Source of the DNA: Bradyrhizobium sp. Y36
GTDB taxonomy: Bacteria > Pseudomonadota > Alphaproteobacteria > Rhizobiales > Xanthobacteraceae
Assembly: GCF_002531575.1 (NCBI RefSeq)
Contig: NZ_NWTI01000026.1
Coordinates: 1 to 64,000 of the forward strand
Direction of reading: 5' to 3'
DNA: 64,000 nt
Part shown: positions 8,013 through 16,092 of the stretch, piece by piece
Layout of the letters: each line of letters begins with the position of its first letter
Position numbering within the stretch: position 1 is the stretch's first letter
Notes under the pieces: generated by a model
The model's database searches: none
Seen by the model: only the letters and a program-made list of their open reading frames with translations
What the model was told of the DNA's origin: nothing
Made by a program: the position numbers and the translations under genes

Positions 8013-8042
8013 AAAACCCGGACCGGCAAGGTCCGGGTTTTT
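8013..8042 (+). terminator. Rho-independent terminator after fliJ
   Basis: CCCGGACC (8017-8024) pairs with GGTCCGGG (8030-8037) around a GGCAA loop, followed by TTTTT. A-run and T-run flank both sides (AAAA...TTTT). It ends the fliI-fliJ unit, 35 nt after the fliJ stop. Confidence 0.9.
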
Positions 8043-8159
8043 GCATTTGCTATCCACAGCGTGGCGCCCCGCCCCTTGGTGAGGGGCTTTGCCGCGCGCT
8101 ATGGTAGCGACGTGCTGGGGCCTGCGCGGAACGCGACGGCCCGCGTGTTGGGGGGCTGA

Positions 8160-8705
8160 ATGCTGACGCCAGCAGAGCTGGTCGGGTTGATCGAGGCGGT
8201 GGCGAAGGGCGATCAGGCCGCGTTCGAGCGCCTCTACGCCGCCACGCGCGCGAAACTCTATGGCGTCGTGCTCCGTATCTTGCGCCGACAGGATCTCGCA
8301 GAGGAGGTCATCCAGGAGACCTACGTCAAGATCTGGAACGGTGCCGGCGGGTTCAATCCGGCGCTGTCCTCGCCGATCACGTGGATGGCCTCGATTGCGC
8401 GCAACCGCGCGATCGACATCGTGCGCAAGAAGTCGGAGGTCTCGATCGAGGAAGAGCCTCAGGCGATGGAGGTGGCGGCCGACAGCCCCGACCCGCTGGC
8501 GCGCCGGGAGATGACCGAAGAGTTGAAGCGGCTGCTCGAATGCGTCGGCCGGCTCGAGCCGGACCGTCAGCGGCTCGTGCTTCTCGCCTATTACAACGGC
8601 TGGAGCCGCGAGCAATTGGCGGAGAAGTTTTCAGCGCCCGTCAACACGGTGAAGACGTGGCTCCGGCGCAGCATGTTGGAGATCCGGGAGTGCCTCGGAC
8701 TATGA
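8160..8705 (+). CDS. ECF-family RNA polymerase sigma factor
   Basis: 181 residues with sigma region 2 (FERLYAATRAKLYGVVLRIL, then LAEEVIQETYVKIW, TWMASIARNRAIDIVRKK) and region 4 (LEPDRQRLVLLAYYNGWSREQLAEKF, NTVKTWLRRSMLEIRE). There is no region 1.1 or 3, so it is group IV. The next gene is a membrane anti-sigma factor with an RskA-type domain, an arrangement typical of SigK-like ECF sigmas that answer envelope or oxidative stress. It starts at ATG 8160 after GGGGGCTGA. Confidence 0.93.
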   Translation: MLTPAELVGLIEAVAKGDQAAFERLYAATRAKLYGVVLRILRRQDLAEEVIQETYVKIWNGAGGFNPALSSPITWMASIARNRAIDIVRKKSEVSIEEEPQAMEVAADSPDPLARREMTEELKRLLECVGRLEPDRQRLVLLAYYNGWSREQLAEKFSAPVNTVKTWLRRSMLEIRECLGL

Positions 8706-8741
8706 GGGTTCTACTGTGAGGGTGGTTCTGGACCGCAATTG

Positions 8742-9791
8742 ATGGCCTATTCGGAGGACCATATCGCGCTCGCCGCGGAATACGCGCTCGGTACGCTGGA
8801 TGCCGACGAGCGCGCGCAGGTCGAGACCATGATGGCGGTGGACGAGGCGTTCGCCGCGATCGTGCAGGCCTGGGCCTTCCGGCTCGGCGCGCTCAACCAG
8901 ATGGTCGGCTCGGTCGAGCCGCGCCCGATCGTGTGGGAGAACATCAGGTCCGAGATCGCGCGCACGGCCCTTGCCCAGCAGCCGCCCGGTCTGGCCGACG
9001 TCGGACCGCCGCCAATCCCGCCCGTCGAAGCCGCGCCGCCGCAAGCGCCGCTGGAGCAGGTGACGCAACCGGAGCCGCAGCCTCTCGAAGCAGGGCGGCC
9101 CGGGCCGGTGCGCTCCGAATCCGATGCGATTGCCGACATCGCGCCGGTGTTCATGCCGCAGGTCCATGCGCCGGATCCCGAGGTCGTCCGGGCGCCGCAG
9201 GTGGCCATCGCCGACGACACCAACGTGATCCGTCTCGAGAGCCGCGTGAAGCGCTGGCGCTCCGTCGCGTCCGCGGCCGGCGCGCTCGCGGCCGCGCTGC
9301 TGGTGACGCTGTCGCTTCAGATCTTCCTGCCCGACGCGCTGCCGGGGGCCTTGCGTCCCGCGCCGCGCATCCAGACGGTGGAAGTGAAGATTCCGGCCGC
9401 GCCGCTCGCTGCCGCGGCGCAATATGTCGCGCTGCTGCAAGGCCAGGCCGGCGGGCCCGCTTTCATCCTCACCGTCGACGGTGCAACCAAGAACTTCACC
9501 GTGCGCAAGGTCGGCGCGACGCCGGAGGCCGGCAAGAGTTTCGAGCTCTGGCTGATCTCCGACAAGCTGCCGCGTCCCCGCTCGCTCGGCGTGATCGGCG
9601 CCAGTGATTTCACCGCGCGTCCGCTGCTCGCCGGCTACGATGCCGACGTCGTCAACGGCGCGACCTACGCCGTCACCGTCGAGCAGGCCGGCGGCTCGCC
9701 TGACGGCCGGCCGACCTCGGCTCCGGTATTTTCGGGCAAGCTGATCGAGACGGTGCCGCCGTCCGAGCCGCAGGCGCCGGCGAAGAAGTAG
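8742..9791 (+). CDS. Membrane-bound anti-sigma factor (RskA-type)
   Basis: 349 residues. The N-terminal cytoplasmic zinc-less anti-sigma region (ALAAEYALGTLDADERAQVE, AWAFRLGALN, about 7-75) should hold the sigma factor. A Pro/Gln/Glu-rich linker follows (about 80-125), then one transmembrane helix (about 174-197) and a periplasmic RskA-like domain (ILTVDGATKNFTV, KSFELWLIS). A TTG at 8739 precedes the ATG; ATG 8742 is preferred. It lies 36 bp after the sigma gene. Release of the sigma factor probably requires regulated proteolysis, which is family knowledge. A repeat starts 5 nt after the stop. Confidence 0.9.
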   Translation: MAYSEDHIALAAEYALGTLDADERAQVETMMAVDEAFAAIVQAWAFRLGALNQMVGSVEPRPIVWENIRSEIARTALAQQPPGLADVGPPPIPPVEAAPPQAPLEQVTQPEPQPLEAGRPGPVRSESDAIADIAPVFMPQVHAPDPEVVRAPQVAIADDTNVIRLESRVKRWRSVASAAGALAAALLVTLSLQIFLPDALPGALRPAPRIQTVEVKIPAAPLAAAAQYVALLQGQAGGPAFILTVDGATKNFTVRKVGATPEAGKSFELWLISDKLPRPRSLGVIGASDFTARPLLAGYDADVVNGATYAVTVEQAGGSPDGRPTSAPVFSGKLIETVPPSEPQAPAKK

Positions 9792-9795
9792 GGCC

Positions 9796-9902
9796 GTAGC
9801 CCGGATGGAGCCAACGGGTCGGCGCGAAGCGCCGCCCGATGACAGGCTCCGCGCAATCCGGGACCACCGTCCCCGCATTCCGCTCCGCTCCATGCGGGCT
9901 AC
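9796..9902. repeat. Interspersed repeat, GTAGCCCGG family
   Basis: Bounded by GTAGCCCG (9796) and CGGGCTAC (ending 9902), with inner pairing of GCGCGAAGCGC. It starts 5 nt after the anti-sigma stop. A related but diverged copy lies at 11035. Confidence 0.6.
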
Positions 9903-10064
9903 AAGACCCCGCCCTGTCGCCACGGTCCGTTCCGCCGTCGCATCCCGACAAATCCTCCTGAATCGCCCCCCGATTTGAACCTCGCCGCAGTCCGTGGCGT
10001 CAAATTCCCGGAAATTGCAGTCGGCACCGCCGATCGCGGAGCCGAAAGAGGGGCTAGACATCAG

Positions 10065-11024
10065 ATGGATGCAGCGAAAACGCCGGGCATCTTCGTTCAC
10101 CAATATACGGGACTGCCGCAAGGTGCGGCGTTCGAGCATTGGCGCGAGCGGGCCTTGGGGGCCTGCGGCCTCGATATCGGGCCGAGCCGTGGCGACAGCA
10201 TCGACTGCCGGCTCCAGATCAGCGTGGTCGACAACATCGCGCTCGCCATTCCGGAAGGCGCCTCCGCGCAATATTCCCGCAGCCAGAGCCACCTCGCCGA
10301 CGGCAGTGACGATCTCGTGCTGATCGCGGCCCATGCGGGCCTCGTCCGGGTCGGGCAGAACGGTCATACCGTGGAGCTCGCGCCCGCGCAGATGGTGCTC
10401 GTCGACATGGGCATCACCGGCACCGTCGGCCACACCATTGAGGACCGCTTCACCACCATCCGCATGCCGCGTCGCGCGCTGCTGGAGATCAATCCGCGCG
10501 CCGAGGACAAGCTGTCGCAAGTGCTCAGCGACGGCGCGGTAGCCGAGACCATCTTCCGCTACCATGCGCTCGCCGCCAATCACGCGCCGCATCTCGACGC
10601 CGTCGGCCAGCGCCTGACCGCGCAGCACATGGTCGACCTCGTCGGCCTCCTGCTCGGCACCGATGCCGAGCACGCCAGCCTTGCCCGCGGCCGCGGCCAC
10701 GCGGCGGCGCGTCTCGACCTCATGCGCGCCGACGTGATGGCGGCGCTTGGCCGCAACGATCTCTGCCTGTCCGAGGTCGCGACGCGCTCGGGCCTCAGCC
10801 CGCGCCAGGCGCAGCGCCTGTTCGAGCAGGCCGGCACCACCTTCACCGAATTCGTGCTCGAGCAGCGCCTGCTGCAGGCGCGAAAACTGCTCGGCGATCC
10901 CCGCGCCAGGACGCGCAAGATCAGCGACATCGCGCATTCCTCGGGCTTTTCCGACCTGTCCTATTTCAACCGCGCCTTCCGCAAGCGCTTTGGCGCGACG
11001 CCGTCGGAACTGCGCGAGGCGTAG
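10065..11024 (+). CDS. AraC-family transcriptional regulator
   Basis: 319 residues. The N-terminal part matches the AraC-binding-like domain of OxyR-independent AraC proteins (FEHWRERALGACGLDI, then beta-rich segments such as HTVELAPAQMVLVDMG). The C-terminal HTH_18 domain has two helix-turn-helix units: LSEVATRSGLSPRQAQRLFE and KISDIAHSSGFSDLSYFNRA, followed by the family end FRKRFGATPSELREA. ATG 10065 is chosen because codons upstream of it in the frame (from 9975) read as repeat-like, non-conserved sequence. No linked target gene is obvious; inducer unknown. Confidence 0.9.
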   Translation: MDAAKTPGIFVHQYTGLPQGAAFEHWRERALGACGLDIGPSRGDSIDCRLQISVVDNIALAIPEGASAQYSRSQSHLADGSDDLVLIAAHAGLVRVGQNGHTVELAPAQMVLVDMGITGTVGHTIEDRFTTIRMPRRALLEINPRAEDKLSQVLSDGAVAETIFRYHALAANHAPHLDAVGQRLTAQHMVDLVGLLLGTDAEHASLARGRGHAAARLDLMRADVMAALGRNDLCLSEVATRSGLSPRQAQRLFEQAGTTFTEFVLEQRLLQARKLLGDPRARTRKISDIAHSSGFSDLSYFNRAFRKRFGATPSELREA

Positions 11025-11034
11025 GCCGCGATTC

Positions 11035-11112
11035 GTAGCCCGGTGAGCGCAGCGATACCCGTGACCGCTCGTGGTGAGGGCCCCGGACATCGCTGCCGCC
11101 CATCCGGGCTGC
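11035..11112. repeat. Interspersed repeat, GTAGCCCGG family, second copy
   Basis: Starts GTAGCCCGGTGAGCGCAGCG and ends CATCCGGGCTGC, 11 nt after the AraC-gene stop. The ends are imperfectly complementary and match the family seen at 9796. Confidence 0.55.
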
Positions 11113-11142
11113 AAGACCAATTGCGCAAATCGACATCGCGTC

Positions 11143-11267
11143 GCCATTCCGGGGCGATGCGCAGCATCGAGCCCGGAATCCATCGGCCCGCATCACGCGC
11201 TGCCAAATGGATTCTCTGATGCGCAATTGCGCATCAAAGTTCGCGACGTCGTCGCGCCCCGGAATGA
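11143..11267. repeat. Interspersed repeat, GTCATTCCGG family, long copy
   Basis: CATTCCGGGGCG (11144-11155) is the exact inverted partner of CGCCCCGGAATG (11255-11266). The inside contains further palindromes (TGATGCGCAATTGCGCATCA). The 112-bp arm spacing is larger than in the 15187 copy, so it may be a composite of two insertions. Confidence 0.6.
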
Positions 11268-11890
11268 CGAGGGGCGCCACAATCCCTTGCGTTGCCCGAC
11301 GGGCAAAACACCCAATTGGTCGGTCAATCCGCGTGGTCGAAAATATTCCACTTTACCGAAATTCGGAAAGCGCGTATGTGTCGCCGCAACCCGGCCCAGG
11401 GAAGAGGGGCGTATCGCGATCGTCACGAACGCGGGCTGGGCGGCGGTGGACGCCGATGACATCGGCGCAAAGGATTTCGCAGGGCGGGCAACCGTGAGCG
11501 AAACACTTGGCGCCCACGACAGGTGCCATCAGCGTACGGCAAAATCGTGTGGTCCTGGCGCCCGGGGTCTGTGCGCCAAGTCTTGTGGTGATGTGGTTTG
11601 CTCAACCGGGCAAGCGCATCAGCCATCCGCAAGGCGACGGGGGCAATAGCGCAACGCTCCCCGGGGAGATCACGACATAAGCCGTCAAACCACTGCGCAG
11701 GGAAGGCCGGGATGTCCTGGCTACACCTGTATGCCGCTGTGCAGCTTCTCGTCACGCAGGATTCGCACAGTGGACCGCGGGTGCCAGCCGGCACCCGGTC
11801 TTCCCTGCGCCCTCTTTCAATGGAGGGTGAAGCGATCAAGCAAAGCTCGGGCGAGAGACGCCGCGGGGATGCGAAGGTGTGTCTCGGAGG
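11268..11890. other. Gene-poor stretch, probably repeat-derived
   Basis: About 620 bp without a convincing gene. Open frames exist on both strands (for example 11423-11935 minus and 11598-12227 plus), but they are rich in Arg, Cys, Ser and His, carry no domain motif and run into repeat elements. The middle part reminds me of a long sequence found scattered between genes in Bradyrhizobium genomes; this is recollection, not a search. Confidence 0.45.
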
Positions 11891-11979
11891 CGTAGGATGG
11901 GTAGAGCACTTGCGAAACCCATCATGTTTCAACACAGGGGAGGCGTTGATGGGTTTCGCTGCGCTCTACCCATCCTACG
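11891..11979. repeat. Interspersed repeat, CGTAGGATGGGTAGAGC family
   Basis: An 89-bp inverted repeat with perfect 17-bp ends: CGTAGGATGGGTAGAGC (11891-11907) and its reverse complement (11963-11979). GCGAAACCCATCATG and TGATGGGTTTCGC form a second internal stem, so the element can fold into one long hairpin. It is the most regular repeat in the window. The flanks to 12192 contain no supportable gene. Confidence 0.8.
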
Positions 11980-12192
11980 AGCTGCGTCCAAATTCCGCTC
12001 TCGTGCCCCGGACGCAGCGCAGCGCTTCTTCAGCGATGCGCTGCAGAGCCGGGGCCCACGTGGCAGCAAATGCCGTGGCCTGCTGGGTCCCGGCTCAGCG
12101 CAGCAACGCGAAGGGCGTTGCAGCGCGTCCGGGTCACGAGAGCAGGAGAATGCCGCTTCCCGCGCATTCCGTCAGAACATACCCCAGACATG

Positions 12193-12223
12193 AGAAAGCG
12201 CCCGTGGGGGGCGGGCGCTTTCT
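12193..12223 (-). terminator. Perfect 12-bp stem-loop downstream of the small membrane protein gene
   Basis: AGAAAGCGCCCG (12193-12204) pairs perfectly with CGGGCGCTTTCT (12212-12223) around a 7-nt loop. It lies 95 nt past the stop of the minus-strand small gene (12318-12518). The T-run is weak (TTTCT), so termination is likely but not certain. Confidence 0.55.
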
Positions 12224-12317
12224 GTAGTCGACTTGGGGTTGGGGTCGTCTACATATCCACGTGGCGACTTTGGGGGGCTGGTAAAGAGCCGCGTGAATTC
12301 CTGAAACTCATGTCTCC

Positions 12318-12518
12318 TTAGCGAACGAGGGACGCGTTCGAGCTGGTGATGGTAACCGGCTTGCCGGCCTTGAGGACGCGGGCGGTCTGGGTCAGGCCTT
12401 CGTCCGAACCCGTGCGTGCCGTGATGCCGAAGCCTGCCACCGTGATCCCTGCAACGAGGGCCACGACCACGATCTTCAAGTGGGTCGAGCGATCTGCGCT
12501 GTAAATCGAGTGGTTCAT
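12318..12518 (-). CDS. Conserved small single-pass membrane protein
   Basis: 66 residues: a polar N-terminus with MNHSIYSADRSTHLK, one transmembrane helix (IVVVALVAGITVAGFGITA, about 16-34) and a short Thr/Ser-rich outer tail ending SNASLVR. GGAG lies 6 nt before the ATG. I recall close relatives as uncharacterised small proteins in Bradyrhizobium, but no function is known. It sits alone, 294 bp beyond the flhA stop, with a stem-loop downstream. Confidence 0.7.
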   Translation of the reverse strand: MNHSIYSADRSTHLKIVVVALVAGITVAGFGITARTGSDEGLTQTARVLKAGKPVTITSSNASLVR

Positions 12519-12812
12519 GGAAGGCTCCTGCCGCCATCTACCCGAAGTAGTCGCTACCCTGTTCGGGCAGGTTCATGCTTCCGGTGCCCAACAACCTAGT
12601 ATTGGGGGGATTCGTTCCCAAGTGGCCATCACAAGAGCGTGACAGGACGTGAAAGATCGCGATCAAAAGCGACCGCTCATCGTAAATTTTGGCAATTATT
12701 TCAAAGTCGTAATGTGGGTGTCAGGCGCCTTATCGACAGGTGGTCCACAAGGCGCCAGGAACTCAAAAACCATTTGCCTGTGGCCGAAAAACACACGGCT
12801 TCTTAAGGCAAA

Positions 12813-14954
12813 TCAGATGCTTCCGACCGTTTTGAGCCTCGCCCTGGGGTGGATCTCGGCCTGCGACAGCACGGTGGTCTGGGCCCGGAACCGCTCCACC
12901 AGGGAGCGCACGAAGGGACGAATTGCCGCAGAGGTGACCAGCACCGGCGCCTCGCCCTCGCGGGCGGCGCGCTCGAACGCCTCGCGCACGGCGGTCATGA
13001 ACTCCGACAGTTTCGAGGGCTGCATCGCAAGACTGCGCTCCTCGCCCTGGCCGATGATGGATTCGGCGAAGGCCTGCTCCCATTTCGCCGACAGCGCGAT
13101 CAGCGGCAGGTAGCCGGCATAGGAGGTGTTTTGCGCGCAGATCTGCCGCGCCAGGCGCGCGCGGACGTGCTCGACCATGGTGGCGGGATTGCGCGAGAAG
13201 GCGAGCGAGTCGGCGATGCCTTCGAGGATGGTCGAGAGGTCGCGGATCGAGATGCGCTCGGCGAGCAGCAGTTGCAGCACGCGCTGGATGCCGGAGACCG
13301 TGACCTGGCCGGGGACGATGTCCTTGACCAGCTCGCTCTGCTCCTTCGGCAGCTCCTTGAGCAGTTTCTGCACCTCGCCATAGGAGAGCAGGTCCGACAT
13401 GTTGGCCTTGAGCAGCTCGGTGAGGTGGGTCGAGAGCACGGTCGCGGCGTCGACGACGGTGTAGCCCTTGAGCGAGGCTTCCTCCTTGAGGCTGGCGTCG
13501 ACCCAGGTCGCGGGCAGGCCGAAGGTCGGCTCGGTGGTGTGGATGCCGGGGACCTGCACCTGGCTGCCGCCGGGGTCCATGACCATGAACTGGTTCGGCC
13601 AGATCTTGCCGGTGCCGGCGTCGACCTCCTTGATCTTGATGATGTAGGTGTTGGCCTCGAGCTGGACGTTGTCGAGGATGCGGACCGCCGGCATCACAAA
13701 ACCCATCTCGATCGCGAGCGAACGGCGCAGCGCCTTGATCTGCTCGGTGAGGCGGTCGGTGCCGTCGGGGCCGTTGACCAGCGGCAGCAGGGCATAGCCG
13801 AGCTCGATCTTGAGGTCGTCGATCTTGAGCGCGGCCGAGATCGGCTCCTCGGCGGCCGCAGCGCCCGGCGCGCCGGGCTGACCTGCCGCGGGGGCGGCCT
13901 TGGCGGCTTCCTCGGCCTTGGCGGTGACGCGGTTGCGGTTGCGGGCGTTCCAGGCCAGCGCACCGGCGCCGGCGCCGAGCGCCAGGAACGGCAGGGTCGG
14001 AATGCCCGGCAGGGCCGCCAGCACCAGCATGACCGCGGAGGACATCGCCAGCGCCTGCGGATAGCCGGAGAACTGCTTCATCAGCGCCTTGTCGGCGGCG
14101 CCGGAGACGCCGGCCTTGGAGACGAGCAGGCCGGCCGCGGTCGAGACGATCAGCGCGGGCACCTGGGTGACGAGGCCGTCACCGACCGTCAGCAGCGTGT
14201 AGCTGCGCCCGGCGTCGGCAAAGGACAGGCCCTGCTGCGCCACGCCGATGATCATGCCGCCGACGACGTTGATGAAGACGATCAGGAGGCCGGCAATGGC
14301 ATCGCCCCGGACGAATTTGGAGGCACCGTCCATGGCGCCGAAGAAGCCGCTCTCGTCCTCCAGCTCCTTGCGCCGGTGCTTGGCGACCGTCTCGTCGATC
14401 AGGCCGGCGGACAAGTCGGCGTCGATCGCCATCTGCTTGCCGGGCATGGCGTCGAGGTGGAAGCGGGCGGCGACTTCGGCGATGCGGCCCGAACCCTTGG
14501 TGATGACGACGAAATTGACGATGATCAGGATGGCGAAGACGATGATGCCGATGACGAAATTGCCGCCCATCACGAAGCTGCCGAAGGCCTCGATGACGTG
14601 ACCGGCGGCCGCCGTGCCCTCGTGCCCGTGCGACAGGATCAGCCGGGTCGAGGCCATGTTGAGCGACAGGCGCAGCATGGTCGAGATCAGGAGGACGGTC
14701 GGGAAGGCGGAGAATTCCAGCGGCGTCTGGATGAACAGCGAGGTCATCAGGATCAGGATCGAGAGCGTGATCGAGATCGCCAGGAACAGGTCCAGCACGA
14801 TCGCGGGCAGGGGCAGGATCAGCACCACGAGGATGGTGAGGATGCCCAGCGCCAGCGCGATGTCGCCGCGCTTGAGGATAGTGACGATCTCGTTGAGGGA
14901 GGGGATGCCCGGCCTTGCGCTGCCTACGCCCTGTCCTGCCGTGACGTCGACCAT
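12813..14954 (-). CDS. flhA: FlhA flagellar type III export gate protein
   Basis: 713 residues, the normal FlhA size. The N-terminal half has about eight transmembrane helices (GDIALALGILTILVVLILPL onward) and the FHIPEP-family loop VVITKGSGRIAEVAARFHLD followed by DAMPGKQMAIDADL. The C-terminal cytosolic domain (about 370-713) docks FliI-FliJ and chaperones. An Ala/Pro-rich linker (PAAGQPGAPGAAAAEE) joins them. ATG 14954 gives MVDVTAG and is preferred over the longer frame to 15104. It stands apart from fliI-fliJ and is transcribed the opposite way. Confidence 0.96.
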   Translation of the reverse strand: MVDVTAGQGVGSARPGIPSLNEIVTILKRGDIALALGILTILVVLILPLPAIVLDLFLAISITLSILILMTSLFIQTPLEFSAFPTVLLISTMLRLSLNMASTRLILSHGHEGTAAAGHVIEAFGSFVMGGNFVIGIIVFAILIIVNFVVITKGSGRIAEVAARFHLDAMPGKQMAIDADLSAGLIDETVAKHRRKELEDESGFFGAMDGASKFVRGDAIAGLLIVFINVVGGMIIGVAQQGLSFADAGRSYTLLTVGDGLVTQVPALIVSTAAGLLVSKAGVSGAADKALMKQFSGYPQALAMSSAVMLVLAALPGIPTLPFLALGAGAGALAWNARNRNRVTAKAEEAAKAAPAAGQPGAPGAAAAEEPISAALKIDDLKIELGYALLPLVNGPDGTDRLTEQIKALRRSLAIEMGFVMPAVRILDNVQLEANTYIIKIKEVDAGTGKIWPNQFMVMDPGGSQVQVPGIHTTEPTFGLPATWVDASLKEEASLKGYTVVDAATVLSTHLTELLKANMSDLLSYGEVQKLLKELPKEQSELVKDIVPGQVTVSGIQRVLQLLLAERISIRDLSTILEGIADSLAFSRNPATMVEHVRARLARQICAQNTSYAGYLPLIALSAKWEQAFAESIIGQGEERSLAMQPSKLSEFMTAVREAFERAAREGEAPVLVTSAAIRPFVRSLVERFRAQTTVLSQAEIHPRARLKTVGSI

Positions 14955-15186
14955 GGTAGCTGCCTCCCCGCGCGAACCCCGTCCGCGCGCCCCAAATGTC
15001 TGCGCGGCGGCCGAAGGGCCGCCGTTCCGAAAGTGAGGCACCGCACTGGCGTCCACGGGAGCTCCCGTTCTACGCGGCTGACGACACTCGACTTCACCCG
15101 GCAATTTTTGCCCGGTGTATGGTTAGCAAAGGGTTAACGGAGGGATGGGAAGAGGGGCGGACCGGGGTGTTTCGGGGGCAAGAACC

Positions 15187-15266
15187 GTCATTCCGGGGCG
15201 ACGCGCAGCATCGAACCCGGAATCTCGAGATTCCGGGTTCGGCTCTTCGAGCCGCCCCGGAATGAC
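15187..15266. repeat. Interspersed repeat, GTCATTCCGG family, complete copy
   Basis: An 80-bp element with perfect 14-bp ends GTCATTCCGGGGCG (15187-15200) and CGCCCCGGAATGAC (15253-15266), and an inner stem GAACCCGGAATCTC/GAGATTCCGGGTTC. It lies 20 nt beyond the stop of the minus-strand CusF-like gene, the last gene of the copper operon, and may act as its transcript end. Confidence 0.8.
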
Positions 15267-15285
15267 AGGCAAGAGAAAGCCGCCC

Positions 15286-15591
15286 CTACTTCGCCTTGTC
15301 CATCCTGGTCACCGTATAGCCCGAGGCCGCCTCCTCGGCCTCGAAGGTGACCTTGTCGCCGACCTTCACCTGCTTGAGCATCGCGGGATCCTTGACGCGG
15401 TAGACCATGGTCATGGGCTCCTCCATGCCGAGGCTCTTGGCTGGGCCGTGCTTGAGCGTGATCTTGCCGGCGCCCTCGTCGATCTTTTTGACCTCGCCGC
15501 TGATCGCGGCAGCCCCGGCCGCCAGGGCTCCAGTGTTGGCGGTGCTCAACGTCAGCGTCAGCGCTGCGGCAATGCGGATGATGCGGTTCAT
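15286..15591 (-). CDS. CusF-like periplasmic copper-binding protein
   Basis: 101 residues: signal peptide (MNRIIRIAAALTLTLSTANT, cleavage near ALA-AG), then a small beta-barrel domain with GEVKKIDEGAGKITLKHGP and MEEPMTMVYRVKDPAML, the CusF pattern of His48 and the MTM pair (M60/M62). The Trp that stacks on Cu(I) in CusF appears replaced by Met or absent (SLGMEEPM). ATG 15591 follows GGAG; the longer frame to 15753 reads through the previous gene. It is the last gene of the copper operon, 16 bp after the cupredoxin gene. Confidence 0.88.
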   Translation of the reverse strand: MNRIIRIAAALTLTLSTANTGALAAGAAAISGEVKKIDEGAGKITLKHGPAKSLGMEEPMTMVYRVKDPAMLKQVKVGDKVTFEAEEAASGYTVTRMDKAK

Positions 15592-15607
15592 GGGAGGCTC
15601 CTTGTCA

Positions 15608-16060
15608 TTACTTGACGGTGACGTGGCCGACCATGCCGTAGTCGCGATGATCGGGGATGAGGCACGAGAATTCGAACGTGCCGGGCTTGCTGAACTTCCA
15701 GAGAATCTCGGCCGTCTTGTGTGGTGCGAGCCGCACGCCGTTGGGATCGTCATGCTCCATGTGCGGATGCTTTTTCATCTCCGCCGCATGGGCGAGATTC
15801 TCCTTAGGTGTGGCGAGCAGGAATTCGTGGTCCTCCTTGCCGACATTGCGCAGCACGAAGCGGATCTGCTCGCCGCGCTTCACCTCGATCTTCGACGGTG
15901 CGTAGTCCATCTCGTTGAGCAGGATCTCGATCGTGCGTGCCGGCTTGTTGGGATCGCCGGGCTCGCCGGCCGAAAAACTCGCGTGGGCGTGCTTGTCGTG
16001 CGCAAACGCCGGCGCGAGCGACAGCGCAGCCAGCGCGAGGCCGAGCTTGAAGGTCTTCAT
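15608..16060 (-). CDS. Periplasmic cupredoxin (plastocyanin/azurin-like)
   Basis: 150 residues: signal peptide ending APAFA-HD, a His-rich start (HDKHAHASF) and a single cupredoxin domain. Type 1 copper ligands are visible as His78 (KEDHEFLL), Cys133 (FEFSCLIPDH), His138 and Met143 (GMVGHVTV). A Met/His-rich insertion (EMKKHPHMEHDD, about 94-105) could hold extra copper. The ATG at 16060 is chosen because GGAG lies 6 nt before it. It probably shuttles or buffers copper in the periplasm together with the oxidase and the CusF-like protein on either side. Confidence 0.9.
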   Translation of the reverse strand: MKTFKLGLALAALSLAPAFAHDKHAHASFSAGEPGDPNKPARTIEILLNEMDYAPSKIEVKRGEQIRFVLRNVGKEDHEFLLATPKENLAHAAEMKKHPHMEHDDPNGVRLAPHKTAEILWKFSKPGTFEFSCLIPDHRDYGMVGHVTVK

Positions 16061-16092
16061 CGTCATCTCCAGTTGGTGGTTCATCGAAACGC

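Noticed and set aside
8700..11183. An 827-codon open frame on the minus strand across the anti-sigma and AraC genes
   Set aside because: It is antisense to two clear genes, is rich in Arg, Ala, Gly and His, and has no motif; such shadows are expected at high GC. The same applies to long frames at 42018-44258, 49803-51989, 55722-57560 and 12849-15137.
11598..12227. A 209-codon plus-strand frame between the AraC and small membrane protein genes
   Set aside because: It runs through the CGTAGGATGGGTAGAGC repeat and lacks any domain or codon bias; treated as repeat-derived.
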